Origin: CAVPTL01 sp963729195
GTDB lineage: Bacteria > Actinomycetota > Thermoleophilia > Gaiellales > JAICJC01
Assembly: GCA_963729195.1 (NCBI GenBank)
Contig: CAVSNF010000031.1
Coordinates: 137,579-201,578, forward strand
Direction of reading: 5' to 3'
Length of the DNA: 64,000 nt
Shown here piece after piece: positions 56,557 through 64,000 of this stretch. Each line of letters starts with the position of its first letter. Positions within the stretch are counted from its first letter, which is position 1. Below the pieces are notes generated by a model that did not search any database, was not told the DNA's origin, and was given only the letters and a program-made list of their open reading frames with translations. The position numbers were made by a program, and so were the translations under genes.

Positions 56557-57451
56557 ATGGAAGTCGTTCTATCGGTCATCGTCGTTCCGTATAACTGCCG
56601 CGACTACCTCGAACATTGCCTCAGGTCGCTGGATGCCGAACGACCCATGTTTTTAAAGGTGATCGTGGTCGACAACAACTCATCGGATGGCACTGCGGAC
56701 ATGGTCGAGAGTTCGTTTCCCTGGGCCCAAGTTGTGCGGCTGCCGGAGAATCTCGGATTCTCGAGGCGAATAACGTCGGGCTGAACATGTCCCGCGCCGA
56801 CCACATTCTGCTACTCAATCCTGACACTGTGGTTCCAACCGACGCGCTCGCGACAGTGCTTCGGGTCTTTCGCGAAACTGAAGCCGTCGGAATGGTGGGT
56901 TGCAAGCTCGTCCGACCAGAAGATGGAACGCTCGACCATGCCTGCAAGCGTGGGTTTCCCTCAACTCCGTTTTCGCCCTCGCGCACTTCACGGGCCTCTC
57001 GCGAGTTTTTCCAAGGAGTAGCTGGCTGGGGCAGTACCGGGCAGTGAGTCTTGATCCCAATATCGACGGCGACGTTGACGCCGTGAATGGCGCTTTCATG
57101 CTCGTGTCTCGGGAGGCCGTGGCTGACGCTTGGTCCGTTGGACGAGGAATTTTGGCTTTACATGGAGGACCTTGATGGTGTTACCGCTTCCACGAACGTG
57201 GCTGGCGGGTGTTCTACACTGCGCAGGCGACTGTTACCCACCATAAAGGCGGGAGCAGTGCAGGTGGAAGAAGTACTCGTGCGAACGTCGCGTTCCATCG
57301 CGGAATGTGGCTGTTTTACCGTAAACATTACGCGCCCCAAAGTGCAGTTCTGACGACCGTCGCAGTCTGGGTCGGCATCTGGGCGAAGCTTGGTGTTTCG
57401 ATCGCTGGGAGAGAGATTCGATCGCGCGTCGGCACGGGGCGACTGGTGTGA
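56557..57451 (+). CDS. Family 2 glycosyltransferase, about four frameshifts
   Basis: About 300 residues. GT-A fold: VVLSVIVVPYNCRDYLEHCL, VIVVDNNSSDGTADMVESSF (DNNSSDGT nucleotide-sugar site), LLLNPDTVVPTDAL (DxD-like), then DVDAVNGAFMLVSREAVAD, DEEFWLYMEDLDG and FYTAQATVTHHKGGSSAGGR, which match rhamnosyltransferase-like GT2 enzymes. Shifts near 56765, 56955, 57140 and 57180. Ends with GTGA overlap to the next gene. Confidence 0.82.
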
Positions 57452-58904
57452 GCGCCGCTCCCAGTTTTACCCAACGAACACCCCGCGGTGCAGCCGTCCG
57501 AGCGCTCTGGGTGTCAGGCGGAGCCCTGGTGCTGGGATTGGCAGCAGGGGCCTTCGTGGGCGCGGGAGGCGGGAGACCCACTCATCGGGCGCGCGGGCCG
57601 CCGTCGAACGGGCGCTGCGGCATTCATACGTCCTGAGGTGGGTGCGCTCACCATTGCAGTGCTAGTCGCGGTAGTCCCGAGAGACCAACTGTTCGAGCAC
57701 AGCCTTCCTGCGTTCGGAGGTGGGCTGAAGGTGACGGATGTCCTGCTCGTGGCGACGCTGTCGGGCTGGATTAACGGCCGCGGTGTTGCCGGCGACGCGA
57801 GGTGGCTCCCGTCCAAGGCGACCTGCGCATTGATAGGTGCGCTCATCCTTGCCGGGATCTGGGGCCTCCACACGGCGCGTGAGTTCGGTACGTCTACCAA
57901 GATGGGCCTGTTCGAGTTCCGGCCCTTGCTGTCCTACCTCCTTGTATTTCCGATCGTCGGTCGCACTCGAAGCGTGTGCGACCTCGGGAGCGTGGGGCAC
58001 TGATAATCGTCGCAGCAGGCGGTGTCGCAGCTCTCGAAACCGTGTGGCAGTACCTACACGGCGAGGGTAACCCTGCGCTGTTTGCGGCTGGGGCGGTTCG
58101 CGTTCAGGATACTGTCGAGGAGTACCAGATTGCGGGACTCATTGTGGGTCTCGTGCTCTTGGCGGTAGTGCGGTCGGACTGGGGGAAGGCAGGGCTTGCT
58201 GCCTTAATTGCAGTGAACGCGCTGGGGTTAGCCTTCACCTTTCAGCGAGGGGCGTGGCTCGCTGTGCTAGCCGGCGTGCCACTGGCGTTGCTTGCGCTGT
58301 CCCCCGGAACCCGGCGGGATATCGCGCGGTGGATCGTCGCTATCGTAATCACTGGAACGCTTGGGTCGGCTCGTGAACAGTGCTTCATCCAGCGGGGTTG
58401 GGAACCCGGTTTCGGCTGTCCAATCGCGCTTCTTCTCACTACAAAGGTGGGATCTGATCCGTCTAATCAGTACCGCATCGCCGAGTGGTCGGCCGCGGTG
58501 ACCGAGGCGCGTCGGCATCCAGTCTTCGGGATTGGACTTGGGAGCTCAGTGCGCTTCAGAATCCAATGTGTAACGCCTCGTATCAAAGCACCGGCGTTAG
58601 TTTCTGTCAGTATTATATCCACAACAGCTATCTATGGTTTTGGCTGAAGCTGGGCGTGGTCGGACTTGGGGTTCCGCTTCTGCTTATCTGGGTCACAGTG
58701 CGCCACGGCTGGAAAGCTGCGCGGCGTACGCAGCAGCGCGAAGGGCGACTACTTGCCGCGGCCGCGCTTGGGGCGTTCTTCGCTATCGCGGTGATTTCCA
58801 TCGGCGGTCCGCACTTCAACACCGACGCGGCGGCGCCTGCCGCAGCTCTGATGATCGGGTGTATTGAATGGATTCGCCGGTCAGGAGCCGCTGAGTACCG
58901 ATGA
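57448..58904 (+). CDS. O-antigen ligase/polymerase-like (Wzy_C) membrane protein, several frameshifts
   Basis: About 485 residues, 10-12 transmembrane helices. Starts at GTG 57448. Pieces: LWVSGGALVLGLAAGAFVGA, FGGGLKVTDVLLVATLSGWI, ALGLAFTFQRGAWLAVLAGV (RGAW region of the family) and the periplasmic-loop end YYIHNSYLWFWLKLGVVGLG with the conserved H-N-x-x-L. Either polymerises the repeat unit or ligates it. Shifts near 57570, 57975, 58380 and 58560. Confidence 0.75.
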
Positions 58905-60024
58905 GAATGATGCTCTTTGACTGGACGGACGGTGGCCACCACGAGACATACGTCAGGCGCTTTGCTGGAGAGTTCGCTGGATGCTGCGATCTCACAATCG
59001 CGGCGCCCTCGCGACTCGCCGCAATCTCCTCCGAGTACGGCGCGCTGCATACGACCTCGGAGATGCACGGCCAGTTGCGGACGGAGACAGAGCGGGGCAG
59101 CGGCGGTTAGCAGAGCGGGAACTCGATCTTCTCGAACGAGCGATTTTGGAGGCGCGGCCGGATCACGTATTTCACATGTACGGAGACCCTGTGATTCGCG
59201 GCATAATTCGGCGCCCGCTTTCCGGCGCATCGATGTCCATCTTGGTCTTCCGCCCCAGAGCCCATACCCGCGAGTTCTATGGCACACGACTGACGCCCCG
59301 CGAGTACGTCCGCGCTCGGGCGCTTGAGCATTTCGTCACCACGTGGCGAGCACGTGCGGACGCGCACTCGATCTGGACGTTGGACGAGGCCGCCGCCTAC
59401 CGATGGAGATTGGGGCAAGGCGCACGCTCAGTCTGGCTCCCCGAGCCGTACGTTCAGGGTGCACCCGATCCGGTGATGCAGCGAACCGGAGTCCTCCTGT
59501 ACGGCGCGCTGGCACCGCGAAAGGGTATTGATCGTCTGGCTGCAGCTGTCGAGACCGGGTGGGTCAAAGAGCCCGTGATTTTGGCCGGCCCGATCGAGTC
59601 AGGATTCGAGCCGGCCTTCGAGACGTTGGTCACAGGATGCACGCCTCCGGCGCCAGCGTCTACGTACGCCCGTGGCTACACTCTGAGGAGGATGCGTTGA
59701 AACTGGTGGGGTCAGTCAAGTGCGTGGTGCTTCCCTCCGGCACTTCGGTATGTCGCGCGTGTTGGTCGAGGCGACCGCAGCTGGGACACCCGTGGTGGTG
59801 ACGAAGTTCGGGCAGCTTGGGCATCTGGTTGATTGCTTTGGAATCGGCATCGCTGTCGATTCCGCAAAGCCGAAGGATCTGGCTGCGGCGATCAATCGCG
59901 TTGTCGCCAACGATGCAGGAATAGGCGCTCCCGGGCGCTGAAGCTCTTCGCGGCGCGGTATGCGCAACCTGTGTTGCGGACGCCGTCCGATCGACGTGGC
60001 CACTCTCGTCCAAACGTCGAGTGA
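58901..60024 (+). CDS. GT4-type glycosyltransferase, several frameshifts
   Basis: About 370 residues. ATG 58901 overlaps the previous stop. MLFDWTDGGHHETYVRRFAG, then (shift near 59085) LILLERAILEARPDH-like helix and YGDPVIRGII, then TGVLLYGALAPRKGIDRLAA (start of the nucleotide-binding domain) and, after shifts near 59640 and 59735, GMSRVLVEATAAGTPVVVTK (EX7E region: SRVLVEATA). Typical of retaining GT-B enzymes. A last shift near 59938 leads to TGA 60024. Confidence 0.7.
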
Positions 60025-60040
60025 GGGATGCAGCTTAAGC

Positions 60041-61096
60041 GTGGTCCTTGTCACGGGTGCCGCCGGCCTTGTGGGCTCAACTGCGGTTCGGCATTTCCAT
60101 GGTGCTGGATGGGACGTGATCGGCATTGACAACGACATGAGGTCACATACTTCGGGCCGGCGGCGAGCACGCGGCGAGTTGCCGGATCGCTGACCAAGCT
60201 GACGGGCTACCAGCATCACAGTGTCGATGTCCGTGATATAGACGGGGTCACGCGCATTATTTCCCGTTTGGGTTCGGCTCTCGGACTCATCGTGCACGCA
60301 GCGGCTGAGCCATCCCACGACTGGGCGGCAAGAGATCCGCTGACCGACTTTGACGTCAATGCGAGCGTTGGGCTTCTGGAAGGGGCGCGAAACCACTCTC
60401 CGGAAGCCACGTTCCTGTTTACCTCCACTAACAAGACGACGGTGATACCCCGAATCGGCTACCGCTGGTGGAGTACGCCACGAGGTTCGACCTGCCGGAG
60501 GGCGACGAGTGGTTCAATGGCATCCCGACTGACATGTCGATCGATTCGAGTACACACAGCCTCTTTGGGGTGTCTAAAACTGCGGCAGACCTACTCGTCC
60601 AGGAGTACGGACGGTATTTTGGAATGAACACATGGTGTTCGCGGCGGCTGCCTGACCGGGTCGGATCATGCAGGGGCGGAGCTCCACGGATTCCTGTCCT
60701 ACCTCATGCGGTGCGCGGTGACGGGTACCGCATACACCGTTTTTGGCTACGGCGGCAAGCAGGTGCGGATAACATCCACAGTGGAGACTTGGTGTCAGCC
60801 TTCGACTTGGCTGCTGCGGACCCTCAGATTGGTGCGGTCTATAACATCGGGGGTGGCAGGGAAAACAGCTGTTCGGTCATCGAGGCTATTGCGTTGTGCG
60901 AGCGGATCTCTGGAAAGATCATGAACTGGGCGCACAGCGACGAGGCTCGAGTTGGTGACCACATCTGGTGGCTAGCGATTTGTCGGCGTTCAAACGGGAT
61001 TATCCAGCCTGGGATATCTCATATTCGCTTGAGGACATCTTAGTGGACATCCATGGCCGCAATCGCGAGGAGTGGGATGCGGAGGCCCGAGAATGA
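60041..61096 (+). CDS. NAD-dependent nucleotide-sugar epimerase (CDP-paratose-epimerase-like), several frameshifts
   Basis: About 350 residues. VVLVTGAAGLVGSTAVRHFH (NAD site GxxGxxG); GLIVHAAAEPSHDWA and FDVNASVGLLEGARNHSPEA; SSTHSLFGVSKTAADLLVQE followed by YGRYFGMNTW; FGYGGKQVR followed by NIHSGDLVSAFDLAAADPQI and YNIGGGRENSCSVIEAIALC. These resemble the CDP-paratose/tyvelose epimerase branch of extended SDRs. A possible true start ATG near 60028 needs loss of one A. Shifts near 60150, 60455, 60640 and 60775. Ends at TGA 61096, overlapping hddA. Confidence 0.75.
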
Positions 61097-62122
61097 CGGA
61101 GGTTGTGATGAGGGCCCGAGCTCCACTGCGCCTAAGTTTCGCAGGGGGCGGGACTCAATGTTTCTCCGTTCCCGGAGCGCGAGGGTGGGGCTGTGCTGAG
61201 CTCAACGATAAACCGCTATGCCTTCGGCAGCCTCATTCCGTCGGATAGCCGCAGGATCTCGATCGAGTCGCTGGATTACGGGGTCAGTCTCGATTACCAA
61301 CGGGAAGAGTCGCCTGGATTGGATGGGCGACTTGACTTGGCGAAGGTCGCTATTCGCAGGCTCGTGGGCGACGCAAGTCCGGGGTTTCGACTCTTTCTGC
61401 ATTCGAACGCGCCGCCAGGGTCGGGGCTGGGTTCGTCGTCGGCGATGATAGTGGCGGTGATCGGTCTCCTCAGGGACTTTACGGGCCAAACGATGAGTGC
61501 GTACGAGATCGCACAGTCCGCGTACTCTCTCGAGCGCGTGGACCTTGGGATCTCGGGTGGGCGGCAAGACCATACGCGTCCACGTTCGGCGGCTTCAACT
61601 TCATAGAGTTTGGCAGCGACTACGTGGTCGTAAATCCATTACGCGTGCCGAGTGATTCGGTTAACCAACTCGAGCACAACATGATCCTGTGTTACACCGG
61701 CAGTACGAGAGAGTCCGACGGCATTATCTCGGACCAGACCGAACGGTATGAGCGCGCGGAGACTGCAACCGTGGACGCCCTGCGAACCCAGAAGGCCCTG
61801 GCAGAAGAGATGAAGCGGGCGCTTCTACACGGCAAGTTGGCCGACTTTGGCCACCTTATGGGCGCGGCTTGGGAGGAGAAGAAAGGAATGTCTCCCCGTA
61901 TTTCTAATCCATTTATCGACGAGTTGTATGCGGCAGCGCGATCGGCAGGCGCACTTGGCGGCAAGGTCACCCGGCGCGGGGGGAGGCGGGTTCATGATGT
62001 TTTACTGCGAGTTCACGAAGCGACACCGGGTCGCTGAGGTGATCACCCAGATGGGCGGGACGGTGTCCGACTTTGGGTTCGACCCAGCCGGGCTCTGCAC
62101 CTGGCGTGTCGACAATGTCTGA
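61093..62122 (+). CDS. hddA: D-glycero-alpha-D-manno-heptose 7-phosphate kinase-like (GHMP), about three frameshifts
   Basis: About 340 residues. ATG 61093 (ATGA overlap). MRARAPLRLSFAGGGTDVSP (after correcting near 61155), VLSSTINRYAFGSLIPSDSR, ATP motif SNAPPGSGLGSSSAMIVAVI, then YASTFGGFNFIEFG after a shift near 61568, and GGKVTGAGGGGFMMFYCEF after one near 61980. GHMP fold with the N-terminal pattern of HddA. Phosphorylates heptose-7-phosphate at O-1 on the way to a nucleotide-activated heptose; neighbours gmhA and gmhB support this. Confidence 0.85.
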
Positions 62123-62715
62123 TACAGACTCGGCGGTGGCTGCTGATCTCGCATCAGCAGCGCGTTCCCTCCCTCAGCCGCTGCGTCGCGCGAACTGGTC
62201 GGGTCGGTGTGCGCATGCGCTGATTTGATGTTCGACGCTCTGCGAGACGGTCAGCGGATCCTCACGTTCGGGAACGGCGGGAGCGCTGCAGACGCGATCC
62301 ACCTGGCTGCGGAGCTTGTAGGGCGATTTCGCCGGGATAGGCTCGCGTACCCGGCCGTTGCCCTTGGCACGAACGTGGCTTCTCTCACTGCGATCGCGAA
62401 CGATTTTGGTTTCGAGCACGTATTCGCCCGGAGCTTGGAGCTTTGGGCGGCCAGGCGACCTCGCGGTCGGGTTCACGACGAGCGGCCGGTCGGCGAATGT
62501 TGCGCTAGGACTCGAAGCAGCGAAAGCCAACGGATTGGTCCCGATGGCGGTCACGGGCGGTCGGGCCAGCGAATGCTGCCGAGGCGACTGCAGTAATCGC
62601 GGTCCCCGCCGACGACGTCGCCCGGGTTCAGGAGCTTCACGCTGTAGTCATACACGTCCTCTGTGAAAGCGTCGAGCGGCGACTTGAAGGAGCAGGGTGG
62701 CCTGGGATCGTCTAG
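62115..62715 (+). CDS. gmhA: Phosphoheptose isomerase-like SIS protein, frameshifted
   Basis: About 200 residues. ATG 62115 overlaps hddA. After a shift near 62200, MFDALRDGQRILTFGNGGSA and ADAIHLAAELVGRF (SIS sugar-phosphate site), AIANDFGFEHVFARSLEL, then GRPGDLAVGFTTSGRSANVA after a shift near 62445 and VIAVPADDVARVQELHAVV after one near 62570. Converts sedoheptulose 7-phosphate to D-glycero-D-manno-heptose 7-phosphate. Overlaps gmhB by 19 bp. Confidence 0.85.
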
Positions 62716-63260
62716 ATACCGTGTTCCTCGATCAGACGGCACGCTCAATGTCCCCGCCCCGCCTGGCGGTTACATCACGCGGCCGGAGGCCATGGAGCTG
62801 CTGCCGGGGGTTGGAGCTGCAGTCGCGCAGTTGAACCGGTCAATGTCGAGTAGTCGTCGCCACGAACCAGCGGGGGTCGCCCAAGGTCTGTCGACCGCCC
62901 TCGACGTCGAGCGGGTCAACGCTCGGATGGCGCATGAGTTGCGCTTAACGACGCTCACGTCGATGCCGTATATGTGTGTCCACACGAGATGGGGCGTGCG
63001 CGTGCCGAAAGCCGGCGATTGGGCTGGCGCTGAGGGCCCAGTCTGATTTCGCAGGTCTAGATCTTGCCAGATCGGCGAACGTCGGCGATTCGGAGATCGA
63101 CATCCATTTCGCCCACAAAGCTGGCATGCGATCAATTCGGATAGGGACAGGCCCGGCTCGTGCGATGGAATCGGCCCGAGTAGCCTCACTTGAAGCCGCC
63201 GTGTCGTTGCTCGCGGGCTCGCGCGGGGCGTCCACGGGTTCGGTCCAGGAACATGAGTGA
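62697..63260 (+). CDS. gmhB: Heptose-1,7-bisphosphate phosphatase-like HAD protein, frameshifted
   Basis: About 190 residues. GTG 62697 gives AWDRLDTVFLD and, after restoring one missing G near 62733, RDGTLNVPAPPGGYITRPEA: the HAD nucleophile DxDGTL. Then MELLPGVGAAVAQLN, a shift near 62850, GVAQGLLTALDVERVNA-like text, and after a shift near 62985 FAGLDLARSANVGDSEIDIH (acidic HAD motif GDSxxD). Removes the C-7 phosphate in the heptose pathway. Presence with hddA suggests either an alpha- or beta-anomer route. Confidence 0.75.
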
Positions 63261-64000
63261 CCAGGGTAAGCTCGCCGACAGGCTTGGAGGTACCGGGCCG
63301 TCGGCGCTTCGGCTGACATCGTTGGGGCTCGGGTTCTTCGTCGCTTGTGGTTATTCGGATGCTCGGGCCGACAAGCTACGGCGTGTACGCGTGGGTGATC
63401 GCCTGGGCGTCGATTCTACAGCTGGCCGCCACGGCTGGATTTGATCGATTGCTCGTCCGCGAGGTCGCGACTTCTCGGGTTCATAGGAGTGGGGAACACT
63501 CGCGGGATCGCTGTCAGAAGCAGCCAACTCGTGCTCGTGACCTCGCTGGCCGTCGCTGCCGTGGTGGCAATCCTGGGGTGGGCGGCAATGCCTCCCGGGC
63601 AGCGGCGTGCGGCGTTGATTTGCGCGATGGTACTGGTGCCGATCTCAAGCCTTTCGACGCTGCGCCAGTCGGCGCTGCAAGGGCTTGAGCACGTCGTCGC
63701 CGGACGGTTGCCAGACGACGTCCTCAGGCCGGCGCTATTCACGGTCGTTGTCGGTGGGGCACTGGCACTCTCCGTTTCGCTGGGAGTGGTGGACGTCCTG
63801 GTGATACAGACCTGAGCGCGTGCGCGAGTTTCGTCGCAGGGATCTTGCTGCTCAGACACTACCTTCCGGTTGAGGTTGCTAGCGCGCCGCCGACGTATAC
63901 GACGAAGGCATGGCTGAGGCGCCGCGCCGATGTTCTTGGCCGGAGGCAGTGTCATCATTATGTCGCAGCTGGATATCGTCCTCGTTGGAGCGATTCGCGG
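63253..64000 (+). CDS. Polysaccharide flippase (Wzx/oligosaccharide flippase-like), partial at window end
   Basis: Begins at ATG 63253, overlapping gmhB. LRLTSLGLGFFVAF-like helix 1, then (shift near 63350) IRMLGPTSYGVYAWVIAWAS (the conserved LGPxxYGxYAWVI turn of Wzx/RfbX proteins), RLLVREVATS, GIAVRSSQLVLVTSLAVAAV, and finally VLAGGSVIIMSQLDIVLVGA at the edge. At least three shifts. Flips lipid-linked repeat units across the membrane for the polymerase. The 3' end lies beyond the window. Confidence 0.78.

Overview
The window is GC-rich bacterial chromosome (close to 70% G+C by eye on the left, visibly lower at the right end). A 14-subunit nuo operon, A-type Fe-S carrier, alpha/beta 2-oxoacid dehydrogenase with lipA/lipB, CIRCE-controlled groESL, GTG/TTG starts, 4-base ATGA/GTGA overlaps and apparently leaderless promoters all suggest an actinobacterium; gene content and protein style point to the Thermoleophilia/Solirubrobacterales, but this is inference without a 16S or marker search. 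No rRNA, tRNA or CRISPR array was seen.

Layout. 1-2.1 kb: a PilZ-like protein, then a ribbon-helix-helix regulator with a three-box operator and a toast-rack (DUF4097-like) partner, and a small monooxygenase-like gene. 2.1-16.5 kb (minus strand): complete complex I operon nuoA-N, with an extra 58-residue gene between nuoF and nuoG. 16.6-17.9 kb: erpA-like carrier (divergent from nuo) and a Tat-type esterase. 17.9-20.1 kb: queuosine precursor genes queF facing queCED. 20.2-25.7 kb: class II fumarase, glutamine amidotransferase, small membrane protein, GNAT, alpha/beta hydrolase lacking the nucleophile serine, APC permease. 25.9-31.1 kb (minus): E1alpha-E1beta-E2-lipB-lipA operon, a 2-oxoacid dehydrogenase together with the enzymes that lipoylate it. 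31.1-34.3 kb: zinc ribbon, degenerate GGDEF, MBL-like protein, ASCH protein, MFS exporter. 34.3-36.3 kb: groES-groEL under two CIRCE operators. 36.5-43.8 kb: EamA exporter, XRE regulator, DNA glycosylase, PIG-V-like membrane protein, M20 peptidase, YgfZ, arginase family, cupin, GNAT. 43.9-50.7 kb: a structured leader with a 32-residue ORF and hairpin, a GGDEF/HD-GYP hybrid, DUF5317, amidase, DUF1501/DUF1800 pair, cupredoxin. 50.8-53.9 kb: phage-like remnant with small genes and a terminase pair. 53.9-64 kb: lower-GC exopolysaccharide cluster (FkbM methyltransferase, BY-kinase, glycosyltransferases, Wzy/WaaL-type protein, CDP-sugar-type epimerase, heptose genes hddA/gmhA/gmhB, flippase cut by the window end).

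Two features run across the window. First, an almost perfect 29-32 bp palindrome (arms TGAATAACGGTGCC) occurs eight times between 18.2 and 40.3 kb, mostly between convergent genes. It supplies stop codons to genes on both strands, and at two loci it sits exactly 10 bp from a 125-127 bp inverted-repeat-ended element, forming a composite REP/MITE-like repeat. Second, single-base frameshifts are frequent and become denser toward the right end (rare in nuo, about one per few hundred bases after 37 kb). Because they hit housekeeping genes, they look like consensus errors of an unpolished long-read or metagenome assembly rather than real decay. I therefore merged frames into single genes; coordinates of heavily broken genes are approximate at internal junctions but were anchored on visible starts and stops.
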